Source of the DNA: Rhizophagus irregularis
Lineage: Eukaryota; Glomeromycota; Glomeromycetes; Glomerales; Glomeraceae
Direction: 5' to 3'
Assembly: GCF_026210795.1 (NCBI RefSeq)
Contig: NC_089458.1
Coordinates: forward strand, 1,116,001-1,180,000
DNA length: 64,000 bases
Below are positions 46,774 to 59,194 of this stretch, one piece after another. Made by a program: the position numbers and the translations under genes. The notes under the pieces were generated by a model. The model had not been told where the DNA came from and did no database searches. It saw only the letters and a program-made list of their open reading frames with translations. Numbering within the stretch: the stretch's first letter is position 1; each line of letters starts with the position of its first letter.

Positions 46774-47165
46774 TGATTTCTTTGAGTTTATTTTTATGAT
46801 CTTGTCTAAATTTTTTAGTTCTAATGCAATCATCCTTAATTAATTTATTTAACATTGAATACACACATAATTTTTTTTTGATTTCTTTGAGTTTATTTTT
46901 ACGATCTTGTCTAAATTTTTTAGTTCTAATGCAATCATCCTTAATTAATTTATTTAACAATGAATACACACATAATTTTTTTTTGATTTCTTTGAGTTTA
47001 TTTTTACGATCTTTCAGTTCTAATGCAATCATCTTTAATTAATTTATTTAACATTGAATACGCACATATTTTTTTTTGATTTCTTTGAGTTTATTTTTAC
47101 GATCTTGCCTAAATTTTTTAGTTCTAATGCAATCATCTTTAATTAATTTATTTAACATGAATACA
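46774..47165. repeat. 105-bp tandem repeat, four copies
   Basis: Units start GATTTCTTTGAGTTTATTTT at 46774, 46880, 46985 and about 47077; the last is shorter. Because 105 is divisible by three, the minus strand is open across the first three units with a Lys-rich repeat (KEIKKKLCVYSLLNKLIKDD), but I see no start context or homology. It lies just upstream of the SANT-RS gene and could be a subterminal repeat of the older transposon. Confidence 0.85.
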
Positions 47166-48367
47166 CTCAATTTTTTGATTTATCAATTTATTTTAAAAAT
47201 ATAATTATAGTAATACTGCATTAATTAATATATATAAATAAAAATAAATAAACAAATTCTATTAATAAAAAATGAGTTAAAATGTTATCTTTATACTTTA
47301 TAATTATAAAATATAATATTTTAAATCACGCACGTCCTTCCGATTATATTTCATATTACACTGCGATGATATATTACAATTATACTGAATTTTAAGCTAA
47401 CCTTAATTTACACCGTAACGAACTTAATTCGATCTTAATTTACTCCGTTTTAGGAATATTATCGAACAATTAAACAAATGATTAGTTGCACATGACTTGT
47501 ATTATTTGAATAGTTGATACTTTATATACCGATATTTGATTACACCAATATGTATTAAAACTCTTTCCTATCAGTAATTTCACAATTTCAATCAATATAT
47601 CGGTATTTTTCAAATATCGTTGTAAGTCTACTACTGTAGATCCCATCTATTTTTTATGTAATCAATCCAGAGGCTTACACTAAATAGATATGGCTTAGTT
47701 AGATAGGATCATCACATGGTTCATTGGCTCAGTTATTTTTCCGTCAAGAGTACCAGGATCTTATAAATTTTTTTTTCCTTGCATGTCATCGTATCACACA
47801 TAAAAATGGAAATTCAAAACGTAATATTCCATTAATTTCTTCTCACTCCTTTTCTTCTACCGATCATTTTTCTTCTCACCTTTCCATTATTTTTCTTCTC
47901 ATTCCATGTATAGCCTGAAAAATATAATAAATTTGAAACCGTAAAATCGATTTGAGGTAATCTTCCATGTAAAAAAAAAATTTCACTGAATGAAATTTGA
48001 TATTGTAATAATTTATTTATATTAATTAAATTTAATTTTCGATCTTCTAGAAATCATAATTTTTAGTTTTCCCATCTCCTGATATTTTTAACTGATCCTG
48101 CATTCTACACGATACACAATGATATTAAGATCATGTATATTTTCCAATTAAATACTACAATCATAATTACAATAGCTAAAATCTCAAAATTATATCATGA
48201 TAACGCAACCAGCCCTTTTTTTTGTTCGTTCAATATTTATCATCTACTTTTTTGAGCAAGAAAGTTGCTCTACATTTTTTATTCATTCATATTTTCTCGA
48301 TAAATATCACCTACTTTTAAACAAAAAGGTTGTTCCACTTTTTTTCGCTCATATTTTTTTTTATATT
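47166..48367. other. Intergenic stretch
   Basis: No gene is supported. An open frame at 47724-47918 lacks an ATG start and family features. A repeated pair of TTTTTTGTTCGTTCAATATTT-like and TTTTTTCGCTCATATTTTTT-like lines occurs at 48215-48360, just upstream of the next gene. Confidence 0.4.
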
Positions 48368-48680
48368 ATGACGACTAAACGTAAATTACCTAATAAATCG
48401 TCTGATGATAATCAAGAAATGGAAGTTGAAGGAGGTATGTAGATATAACTCTTTTGTAAATTTATAGTAAGTTTTGCTTATATAGTTATATGTAAGAAGA
48501 ATAATTAATAAATACCAAAAATATGTATAATAGGATCGAAAAGAAAACAAATTACGAAAAAAAGAAGAGATATTGACATTGAGAAAGCCAATCAGTTGAT
48601 GAAAAAAAGTAAAAATAGTAATAAAGAAGCTGCCGAATCTGCTGATAAAGAAGTTATAGTAGTAAATGAAAAAAGAAGTA

Positions 48681-48721
<41 letters not shown>

Positions 48722-49556
48722 AATGATGATGATGATGATAATGATGATGATGATGAGAGTAAGACGGAAGATCATAAAAAACCCGAAGTATTTCAATCAA
48801 AGTCAAATTTAGAAATAGTTGCTTGGCTCGTCGACCATCCGGAAATTTTAAGATTGGCACTAGAAATGAACAATACGGATGTTGCTATCTCATCAAATCC
48901 AGTAAAATTACGGACGTAAGTATTAAATTAACATGATTTTATTATGTCTAAATCTTTTAAATAATGTATTTTTAATATTTTAGGATAAAATTCGTCTATG
49001 GGACGAAAGTGTCAAGTGTCTTTTTTTACGTGCAAGAAGTCCGCGTGGTGAAGTTTTTGATGAGTTGATAACAAAAATTTTCAAAATAAAAATACATTCG
49101 AACGAAGCTAAAAAGCTACCTCGAAAAAACCCGAAAATTTTTTATCGATTTCAGAAATAAGTTTAACCAAATTATTTTAACTTCTGTAGAAGAATTTAAA
49201 GAAATAAGAAAAAACAGGTATTTATTTAATTGTTTCGTAGCTAACCAAATAGTGCTGTTTGTATTAATTATTAATTTAATTATAGAGCATCTACTGGAAG
49301 TTTATCTCAAAAGGAACTTATAGATTACGTTGATGAAGAATTTGTCCAAAAGATTTTAAGCCGACAGCTTGTAGCTGTTAATATTTCAGAATTAACAAGA
49401 AATGGAGGATTCAATACCTTGGTTGATTTCGTAAGAGAAACCTTTAAGGTTTCGTGGAACGGAAAAAATTTGTCCGCCGTTAAAGAATTAGATAATATGA
49501 CCAAAAAATTAACGATCCCTTCTAGGAGCGGAAATAAGATCGTTGATTCTTTATCG
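48368..49556 (+). CDS. Unrecognised acidic protein, possibly broken
   Basis: Exons read as 48368-48434, 48534-48901, 48984-49217 and 49286-49556, the last ending at a GTAAGT with no later exon found, so the gene is partial or I missed its end. The N-terminus is basic (MTTKRKLPNK; GSKRKQITKKRRD), then comes a poly-Asp run from a GAT microsatellite. Next are LEIVAWLVDHPEILRLALEM, KIRLWDESVKCLFLRARSPR, GEVFDELITKIF, and in the last exon RASTGSLSQKELIDYVDEEF and ISELTRNGGFNTLVDFVRET. I do not know the family. Two points are odd: the best donor (GTAAGT at 48916) breaks the frame and only a weaker GT at 48902 keeps it; and near 49130, in a run of A, the frame shifts by one base. It may be a pseudogene, or the A run may be a sequencing error. 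Confidence 0.5.
48680..48756. repeat. GAT trinucleotide microsatellite
   Basis: About 25 GAT units, interrupted by two AAT units, encode poly-Asp on the plus strand. The antisense frame of poly-Ile or poly-His is a shadow of it. Confidence 0.9.
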
Positions 49557-51490
49557 GTAAGTTATTTTATTTATACTGTACTGATACTTCATATCCTTTA
49601 ATCATAGTTATTAATAATAATATTAAATTATACATAGTTATAAATCTTAGCAAACGCTCTAATTTTTTTATAAAATTATGCATTTTATAACGATATTACA
49701 TTGAATAAATTTAGTAAATTTTACAAGCAAATGATAATATGAAACATCATTATTCTAAACATTATACCATAATGTCGAGTGATAATAATATAAAATAAAA
49801 TGGATGTATAAAACTATAAAATGTTTGTCTAAGATATAACATTTTCAAGTTTAAAAAGTAATTGTTGTTTTGTTAAAAATGGAATGGTTATTATATGACA
49901 TTTCTTCTTTAGTATATACGGCCTAAATATCTCTATATATTTGACGTTCTTATACAGATCAAAAAGAATACATTTGCATAACATTTGCGTAAAGTAAGAA
50001 CTTTAAAGTTTAAGCCAATTCTGACTGGTAATTTACAAAATAACAAACACATTTCTTAAAAAAAATTCTGAATCAGAATACTTTTCCGGTTTCCATCTTC
50101 GATTCTGCAAAAAATTGAAAAGTTCAGGTGATAATTTAAGAAATATCCACCTATAAAGAGACTAAACAATTATCAGGTTGATCAAGTTCGTGTAATACCA
50201 AATTTAATAAATTGTCTGATTAAATGATCGCGTATATTAAATGATCGCGTATATTATAAGGCTATAAGGCCTATTAATTCCTAAAAAGTCAATTTAACCA
50301 CTATTTTATTTAACCGCTATTTATTTGTACGTTTTTTTTTTGAAAAAAAAAACTTTCTTTCTGAAAGTAGAGTCTCCCTCCTATACCGTTTGCCGTCGTG
50401 CATAGTGTGTTATAGGAAAAGGCGGACTTGAATTATATAGGTGTAAGCTTATGTTATATAGGCGTAAAGCTTATATAATTAACGCAACGAAAATCCTTTA
50501 ATCAAAGGTTAAAATAGGCATGATGGGATATTCTCATATATCATGAGCTCTGTCTGTTCGAAGTGTCATTTTATATATAATTAAGTAGGCTTAAGTCGTA
50601 AGTAACTTTTTTATAACATTGATTATTGGAGAATTAAGTGGCAAAAATAATTTTTAGTTTGTAAGACTTTTAACTCCATACCAACTTGTGTGTGTTTGGC
50701 GTGTAATTAATTCCCTAACCCTTAGACCCACTCGTGGGTTAAGTAGGTTGCTTTGCACTTCTTGCAGCCTACCTTATAATGGGTTTTAGGTTCACGTTTG
50801 CCCATTTAAAATTTATTAAACAGGATGTCATTCGTCCAAACACATTGCAACGTTTGTTGATGAAGCTATAGTTGTCTAATAAAAGTTCGCTTTGCCAGGC
50901 AATTTATGGTGGATTCAATGGATCAAATTACAAACAACAATAATGCAGTCATATGAGAATTCCAGGCCAAAGAATAAGGGTGAATTGTCAAAGTTGAGAA
51001 TATATTTGTATTTTTTTTTTTAAAGCCGTCATTCTCATGAACTTTTTTATTGTATCCCTAAATTCAATGATTTTGGTAATGATGAAACTGCAGTTGTTTA
51101 TAGGGGTTTCCCGCCAAACTTCTGAGGTGAATTTATGTCTGGTGTTTTCGAATATACTTATCCTTTTTGCAATAGAGTCGTAGCGAGTCTTCTTAAAGCG
51201 TACCTGTGACACCCCATCCAACTTGGGCAGTGTCGCTGAATCTAAAGCAAGGTACCCGGTTAATCCTCAACTTTGGGTTGATGAGTTATGATTCTGGAGT
51301 ATTAAGGCATAATGTTTTGACTTACATCACCAATTTAACTCATAATTCTAATTTATTGAATTAGTTTATTATAGATTTATTGATATTTTTTTTATCTGTT
51401 ATATAATATTTAAACTAATGTATACTTTATCTGTAATTAAAATTGTTATTGTAATAAATAACTGGTAACTTAAATCTATTGAAATTAACT
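49557..51490. other. Gene-free region
   Basis: No gene is supported. Around 50640-51300 the base composition is less AT-rich, with words such as AGACCCACTCGTGGGTTAAG (a short palindrome) and GCAGCCTACCTTATAATGGG. This may be the remnant of a mobile element, but I cannot assign it. A minus-strand open frame at 50988-51221 has no recognised features. Confidence 0.4.
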
Positions 51491-51519
51491 TTTAAATTAG
51501 ATTACAAATTATTAAAATA

Positions 51520-52195
51520 TTATAAAACGATATTTGATTGATTTGATATTTTTATAGATAATATCATTTTGATATTATTTTGATACTGAATTAATATTAA
51601 AATAATATTATATTGATATTGCATTTATTAAAAAAAAATCATTATTGTTATAACAATATCAAAATGATATCGTTTTGTTATTTGTCAATATCGATTAGAT
51701 AATTATAAAGTGATATCTTTACGATATCATATTGATATTGAATTAATGTTGGAACGATATCATATTAATATCGTATTTACTTTCTATTTTTCATTATTGT
51801 TATAACAATATCGAAATATCGATATGATATCGATTTGATGTTTCGTCAATATCGTTATGATGTCGATTAGATAATTATAAAGTGATATCTTTACGATATC
51901 ATATTGATATTGAATTAATGTTGGAACGATATCATATTAATATCGTATTTACTTCCCATTTTTCAAAAAATTCATTGTTGTTATAACAATATCGAAATGA
52001 TATCGATCTGATATTTTTTCAAACAAATATCTTTACGATATCATTTCGATATATTGAATTAATATTGAAATGATATCATTGCGATATCATAATGATATCA
52101 TTTGCAAATCGATATCGCCACGATATTTATTTAACATCATTATTATATCAATTCGGTATTGTTTAAAAATTCAAGGTTTCTGTAAAGTATAATTA
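51520..52195. repeat. GATATC-rich repeat region, relative of the 37-kb satellite
   Basis: Units of roughly 180 bp contain ACGATATCATATTGATATTG, then AATTAATGTTGGAACGATAT and TTGTTATAACAATATCGAAA. The style matches the array at 36870-37830. The right edge (about 52160-52195) resembles, inverted, the left edge of that array. Confidence 0.75.
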
Positions 52196-52444
52196 ATAAT
52201 AAATAAAATAAATTCTTTAATCAAAAAAAATTAATTGTTCAAAGTGAAGTAAAAGATTATATATATTTTTAAAGAATTATATTAAATAATGTTATATTGT
52301 CTACACACATCATATTATTGAAATTTTATGTTATTTTAGATGAAAATAAATTTGTAATACATCAAATAAACAAAATAAAGATTTATTTATAATCTTTTTT
52401 TCGCTTCAAACTTACAATAATTTTCATTTCTAGTTTATTATAAT

Positions 52445-52602
52445 ATGGGTTCTTTGCAATAAAAAGATACAAAACTCAAAAAAAAATTTAATTTTATTTT
52501 ATATGCTAATTATATTTTTTTTACTGAAATAAATGCAAATTTAATATTAATTTAATTTTTAATATTTTTGAATTTTGTACCTTTCTATTGCAAAGACCCC
52601 AT
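52445..52602. repeat. Small inverted-repeat element (MITE-like), second copy
   Basis: The left end ATGGGTTCTTTGCAATAAAA pairs with the right end (complement ATGGGGTCTTTGCAATAGAA); pairing continues about 40 bp. Length is 158 bp, like the element at 34681-34837. Confidence 0.65.
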
Positions 52603-52881
52603 ATTTATATAAAAAAAATAATTAATATAATTTAGTATATAAAATTCTTAAATATTTATTTTATAGTTAATTATAAACTTTTATGCAATTTTTCAGTTAT
52701 ATAATTAATTATATTTGATTATTTATCAAATAGAAAAAAGCATTTAAAATTAAATTAATTATATAACAAATAAAAGTATAATATTTTAAGATAATAGTAA
52801 AAATGAAAAATAGTAATGTAATATAAAGGATAATAAAATTTTAAAAATCATATAATTAAACATAGATAATTTCTTAATATA

Positions 52882-53230
52882 CACTAGTGTGCGAAATACG
52901 TATCACATGACTATAATTTGTCACCTATGTCACACCCTATAGTTTTCCATTTTTACTATTTATTCTAGGAACTTAGAATTTTTTTGGTAAGAAAAACCTT
53001 ATTTGTCACATATTATATGTCACACCTAATAATTTCGGCCAAATTTATAATTCCAGCCAAAAATTACTGTAATTTCCAATTTTGGAAATCAGAGTAACGT
53101 TATATAACCCAAAAAAGGCAATTTTGTTTCTCAGTAAAAATGAAAATGCGTTACACAAATTTCCAAATTAGGAAATTTTTATGAAGATCACCAGAAAAAT
53201 GACAATAATCACGTGACTCGTGTTGTAGTG
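52882..53230. mobile_element. MITE flanked by TA, Tc1/mariner-like
   Basis: The ends begin CACTAGTGTG on the left and CACTACAACACG as the complement of the right, followed on both sides by a CAC(A/G)TGA(C/T)TAT-like word. A TA lies outside each end (52880-52881, 53231-53232). At 349 bp without a coding frame it is non-autonomous. TA duplication fits Tc1/mariner; the identity of the ends is low, so this is tentative. Confidence 0.5.
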
Positions 53231-53689
53231 TACAAATAGAAATAGTTTTAAACATAATATCTTTAAATAAAATATTAGTATAAAATATATTAATAAATAA
53301 AAAATTTATATTTAAAATAATTAAAAATTTATTACATTATTATATTATTAATTATTTTATTGTCATATTTTTAATTTTTTTTTTTTAATAACTGCAATAT
53401 ATTTAAGATATTTACAAATTTATTAGAATAATAATTTTAATAATTATACATAAGTAAAAAAACTATATAATTATATTAATATTATTAATTTGTAAACTAA
53501 TATTCATTATTCCTCTATAGAATCTTATATGTGTACTATTAGGTGATTATGATGGCTAATCAAATAAGTAATATATAAAACATACCATCTTAATGTATAA
53601 CCCTAATATCTTTTATTAATGATAATACTAAAAAATTAAAAATACTATAAATTTATTTAAAAACAAAAAATTATAAAATACTATATCAT
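53231..53689. other. AT-rich spacer
   Basis: No feature is seen between the TA-flanked MITE and the large composite element. Confidence 0.4.
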
Positions 53690-54129
53690 TGGTAAAGTTT
53701 TTGGATGCAGAATTGTGAAGATTTGCAAAATTTGCAGATTTCTGTTTTTTTTTGTCATTTTTTTGTATATTTCTGTGAAGTTCTGCAGATTTTGCAATTT
53801 CGCAGATAGTTGAAAATTTTCATTTATAAAATCAGCAATTTTGCAGAATTTCATTCAACTGAAAATTTAAAATAAGCCAGTCTTGCAGAGTTCTGCAAAA
53901 TAGCAGCATTGCAAAATTTTTTATGGAGTAGTTCTTCGCAATTCAGTAATATGGTAAACATTGGAAAAAGAACTGCACTTGATTGGTCATGTGAGATAAT
54001 CAATCACTAACCAAATTTAGACATTTACATTTATTTAAACTATTTAACTAATAAAGTTTTGAAACTTAATCTTTTTTCTTTTAAAAAGTTTTGAAACTAA
54101 AAGATGAATTTTTTTAAAAAAAAAATTAA

Positions 54130-57100
54130 TTTTTGTAGGACTTCAACCCTACGAAATTTCTGAAAGTTTTAGAGTACAGGACGAACAAAATTAGTAATTT
54201 TATTCAATTTTGAAGTTTTTTTTAAAATTTTGAAGGTAAGTTCAAAATTTTACTTCTTTTTCATTTACTTTCTAAACAAAACATTTCTAAATGTTTCAAA
54301 ATATATTGTTAACGTTTCAATAATTTTATTTTTTATTTTTATTTTTAATGAAATATTTTTAACGTTTCAAAATTTTATTTTAAAAAATTTTATCAAAACA
54401 TTAAAAAATGTTCTAATTTTTGATTTTTTTATTGAAACGTATTTTAACATTTCAAAATTTTATTTAAAATGTTTTTAACATTTTAATTTGTTTTTTTTAA
54501 AAATTTTATATCAAAACATTAATTAACATTTTGAATTTTTATTTTTTTATCAAACCGTTAAAAAATGCTTCAATTTTTATTTTTAATTTTTAAATGAAAC
54601 GTTTTAATGTTTCAATTTTTATTTTAATTTTTAAATAAAATGTTTTTAACATTGCAATTTTATTCTTAATTTTTAAATGAAATGTTTTTAACATTTCAAA
54701 ATTTTTTTTAATTTTCTTTATATCAAAATGTTAAAAAACATTTTGATTTTTAGTTTAATTTTTAACAAAATGTTTTTAACATTTTAAATTTTTCTTTATA
54801 TTAAAATGTTAAAAACGTTTTGATTTTTTTAAAATCCTTTTATCAAAACATTTATTAACATTCCAATTTTTTTTCAAATTTTTTTGTAGAGTTCTGGCAT
54901 TTTCTAAACGGTAAAACTTTGAAATTGTTTTTTTTTTTGTTTATTTAATGAAACGTTTACTAACGTTTCAATTTCTTTTTTAGATTTGCGTCTTAATTTA
55001 GAGTGCTGTATAATATTTTACTATTAATTTTTATGCAAATATGTGACAACTATTACAAGTCTGAACTTTCTAAATGGAATTTTGAAGGTATTTACCTTTA
55101 AAAAATTAATTTTTCAGGCAGAATTTTAAAGGTAAAACTTTAAAATTTTTTGTTTTATTATTTTTGGTGAAACATTACTAATGTTTTATTTTTCTTTTTT
55201 TTGTAGATTGATAGGCTTCCTGGAGACTCTGAACAGAATTTTGAAAGTAAAAAAAAAACTTCAAAATTTATTTATTTTATTTTTTTTTGTTTAATGAACA
55301 TTTGTTAATGTTCTTTATCTTTTTAGGTATAGAAAGTCAACTGGAATTCCAATTTGAAGGTAATCTTTGAATTTTATTTTATTTTTTCTTAAACAAAATG
55401 TTTGCTAACATTTTCATTTTTTTTTGTAAACCTACAGCCTTCCAGATAGATTCCTGAATGAAATTTAAAGGTATTTACTACCTTTTTATTTATTTTTGTT
55501 ATGTATAAAATTTTCTTTGTGTAATATAACATATTAATGAAATGTTCTTATTAAATTTTGATTTTTTTCTCTTGTAGGTCTATGACTTCTGAAACTTCTC
55601 AAAATAAAATTTCGAAAGTAAAACTTTGAAATTATTTCATTTTTTTTATTTAAACGAAACATTAACTAACATTTTGTTTCATTTATTTTTTTTTAGGTCT
55701 ATGGCTATTAGATGGGATCCTATATGAAATTTTAAAGGTAAACTTCAAAATTTCTTTATATTTTTTTTGGTTTTTAATTAATGAAACATTTACTAATATT
55801 TTAGCTTCTCTTTTGTAGAACTACGACTCTTCAGATACTTCCTGAACAGAATTTTGAAGGTAAACTTTGAAATTCTGTTTTTTTTTTATTTTATTTTAGC
55901 AAAACATTATTAATGTTTCAGTTTTCTCCTTTTGTTTTTAGGGTTCAGCTCTCCAGTTTCTGTCTGGATGGAATTTTGAAGATAAAACTTTGGAATTCCA
56001 TATTTTTTTTATTTATTTTTTATTATTATTTGACAAAACATTTACTTTTTTACAGGGTTTCAATTTTTTTGTTATCTCCTGAATGGAATTTTAAAGGTAT
56101 TTCAAAATTCTTCTTTATATATTCCAGTTTTTATTTATTTAATGAAGCTTTTTTTAATATTTTGTTTTTGTATTTTGTAGAATATGGCACTCTGGATATT
56201 CCTGGACAGAATTTCAAAGGTAAACTTCAAAATTCTGTTTTTTTTATTTTTATTTATTTAACGAAACGTTTTCCTTCTTTTTTTTTGTAAGTTTTGGTAC
56301 TCCAACAATTCCTAAAACAGTTAAAGAGTAAGTTTCGCAACATTTTGTTGTAAAACTATAATTTTTTTTTATTTTATAAAGAACGTTTCTAATGTTCTTC
56401 TTTTTATTTTTTTTATACTAAGTTTCAGTACTCAATATTTCCAAAATTTTAACATAGTAAGTTTCACAACAAAACATTATAAAAGTTGAATTTTTAAATA
56501 TTTTTTTTCATTAAAAACATTTTACTAACATTCTTTGATATTTTTTTTAAGAACAGCTCCCTGGGCTATCTAAAGACGAAATGGACGTAAGGTAAACTAG
56601 GGGGAAGAAATTTTATTATTTTTTAATTTTTTTGTTAAGAATGGTTTACTAATGTTTTTTTTAAAATTTTTTTTGTAGGTTTCAGTACTTCAAAGTTTAC
56701 CAAAACTTTTGAAATGGTAAGTTTCGCAACGAGATGTTGCAAAACTTAAAATATATTTTTTTATTTTTGTAAAAAAATATTTTTAACATTCTTTTATTTT
56801 TTTTTTTTAGATTTTCAGTTTTCTAGTTCCCATCTGGATGGAATTTTCAATATGGTAAGTTTCGTAACAAACTTTTTATTACAAAACATATTTTTTTTTA
56901 TTTTTTCAAAAAACATTTCTAACGTTTTTTATCTTTTTTGTAGTTCTGGACGCCTCTTGGACAGAATTTCGAAGGTAAAACTTTGAAATTCTATTATTTT
57001 ATTTAAACGAAACTTTACTAACATTTCATTTTTCTTTTTTATAGGACTACAGAACTCTAGCTCCTAAATGATAAAATTTTGAATGTAAATTTTGAAGTTC

Positions 57101-57860
57101 TATTTATTTTTTATTTAGCAAAATATTAACTAACATTTCATTTTTTTTTTAAGAGCAGAAAGCTGAAAACGAGTTCTGTGCTCCTATATCAAAGGTAAAA
57201 CCTTCAAAAATTATTTTTTTTAATAATTTCATTTAACGAAACATTTTCTAATATTTCATTTTTGTATTTTGTAAAAACACAATACTATGGACGCTTTCTA
57301 GACAGAATTTTGAAGGTAAAACTTCAAAATTCTAATAGTTTTTTTTATTTAATAAAATGTAGATTAACGTTTTAATTTTATTCTTTTGTAAATTGATAAC
57401 TCTGGACAGAATTTCAAAGGTAAACTTCAAAAATAAATAATTTTTTTTATTTTTATTTAATAAATGTTAACTAACATTCATTCTTTTTTATTATAGGTCC
57501 AGGATATCATCAGACTTCCATTTCGAAGGTAAAAAAACCTTTGAAATTTTTTTTAATAAATTATTTGACAAATATTAACTAACATTTGTACTTTTTTTTT
57601 AGGTAAAGGAAGTCAAAAGACAAGTTTAGGACTTCCATATTGAAGGTAAAACCTTTAAAAATTATTTTTTATTAATTATTTAATAAATGTTAATAACGTT
57701 CATATTTTAGATCCTGAGTTTCCATTTAATGAACTTCAAAGGTAATTACTTTAAAGTTTCTTTTTTTTTACTTTCTTTAACGATTGTTATACTAATGGTT
57801 ATTTTTTCTTTTATGTTTAGGTCCTGAACTGCTGAATTGGATATTTTAAAGCTGCTTGCT
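54130..57860 (+). repeat. Tandem array of about 25 intron-plus-microexon-like units
   Basis: Units of about 100-130 bp repeat one layout on the plus strand: a pyrimidine tract ending TTTTGTAG or TTTTTTAG, a 30-45 nt segment usually ending in GAATTTTGAAG, then GTAAA and CTTCAAAATTC-like sequence, T-rich spacer, and a branch-site-like TTTACTAACATTT about 15-30 nt before the next tract. Acceptor-like sites can be placed near 54138, 54889, 54990, 55118, 55206, 55327, 55436, 55579, 55697, 55819, 55941, 56056, 56180, 56425, 56552, 56679, 56811, 56942, 57044, 57155, 57497, 57602, 57710 and 57821. The microexon segments vary (ACTCTGAACAG, TTCCTGAACAG, GTCTGGATGG) and run to about 33, 40 or 41 nt, some with stops, so no long frame is formed as read. 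It could be a decayed microexon gene, an amplified intron-exon unit, or a satellite that mimics splice sites. Confidence 0.65.
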
Positions 57861-58039
57861 TCAAAAATTTTTTTTCATTTATAAGTCTCTGTTATTTGTT
57901 AGAATCGAACTAATTGGAACAATGTCTAAACTATTAACAACATATAAATTTGTAATATAGAATAATTAGTGTAGTTTTAATTAATATATAAATATATATA
58001 TAGTATAATTTGTAATACTTTTATTAAATAAATTGACAC

Positions 58040-59194
58040 TAGTGTTCTGAACAGATCGAATCAGATCAGATTTGAGATGAATCTGATTTAATTTGAATTC
58101 AGATAAAAAAAAATGAATTCGATCTGATCCAAATTCAGATTAAAAAAAAATAGATCTGATTTGATCCGAATTTGAAACAGACTTGATTTGATTCAATTTG
58201 AATTCAATTCAGATTTATCTGATCTGATCTGAATCCAAAATGTTTTGCAATGTTTTTTTAACAATTTTAATAAAAAACTGTTGCAAAACATTTTTTATTT
58301 TCAGTTTAATGAAGAAAAACTGTTTTGCAACAGTTTTTTAACTATTTTAATAAAAAAATGTTGTAAAACGTTTTTTATTTTTAATTTATCAAAAAAATAA
58401 TATTTTGCAACATTTTTTTAACAATTTTAATAAAAAAAATGTTGTGAACTATTTTTTATTTTTAATTTAAAGAAATGTTTTTTATTATTAATTTATTGAA
58501 AAAAAATGTTTTGCAACATTTTTTAACGATTTTAATAAAAAATATTGCAAAATGTTTTTTATTATTAATTTATCAAAAAAATATTTCACAACATTTTTTT
58601 CTTCAATAAATTAATAATAAAAAATGTTTTGCAATATTTTTTATTAAAATAGTAAAAAAAACTGTTGTGAAATGGTATTTTTTATTTTAAATTAAAAATA
58701 AAAAATGTTTCATAACGTTTTTTATTAAAATTGTTAAAAAAACATTGCAAAATATTTTTTTTGATAAATTAATAATAAAAAACGTTTTACAACATTTTTT
58801 ATTAAAAATTTAAAATAGTTAAAAAACTATTGCGAAATAATATTTTTTATTTTAAATTAAAAATAAAAAATGTTTCACAACATTTTTTATTAAAATAGTT
58901 AAAAAACCGTTATAAAATAGTATTTTTTATTTTAAATTAAAAATAAAAAACATTTTGCAACATTTTTATTTACCATTTTGCAATAGTTTTGAATTGGATC
59001 TGATCCAGATCCGTTTGAATCAATCTGATCTGATTTGATTTTAATGAATTGTTGATCTGATCTGATTCGATCTAAAACGGATTAAATTTTTTTGATTCAG
59101 ATCAGATCATAAATCATATAATATATAGTTCGATCCAATCTGTCATGGATCAGATCTATAAATACAAATCAAATCAGTTTTTTTTGGAACACTA
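58040..59194. mobile_element. hAT-like element, 1,155 bp, nested
   Basis: Perfect 8-bp inverted ends TAGTGTTC and GAACACTA are flanked by an exact 8-bp direct repeat ATTGACAC (58032-58039, 59195-59202), the hallmark of hAT insertion. Subterminal regions on both sides are rich in GATCTGAT-type words (58060-58235, 58990-59175), which may bind a transposase. The middle is made of alternating ATGTTTTGCAACATTTTTT and its complement, so it can fold heavily. No protein is encoded. It lies inside the larger element at 53690-59395 and is therefore younger. Confidence 0.85.

Noticed and set aside
47724-47918. Plus-strand frame of 64 codons
   Set aside because: No ATG start and no recognisable feature.
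48386-48860. Poly-Ile and poly-His frames on the minus strand
   Set aside because: Antisense reading of the GAT microsatellite.
50988-51221. Minus-strand frame of 77 codons
   Set aside because: No recognised domain or splice context; could be part of an old repeat but cannot be supported as a gene.
54230-56290. Phe/Leu-rich plus-strand frames at 54230-54478 and 55913-56290
   Set aside because: They run through the T-rich intron-like spacers of the array and ignore its splice-like boundaries.
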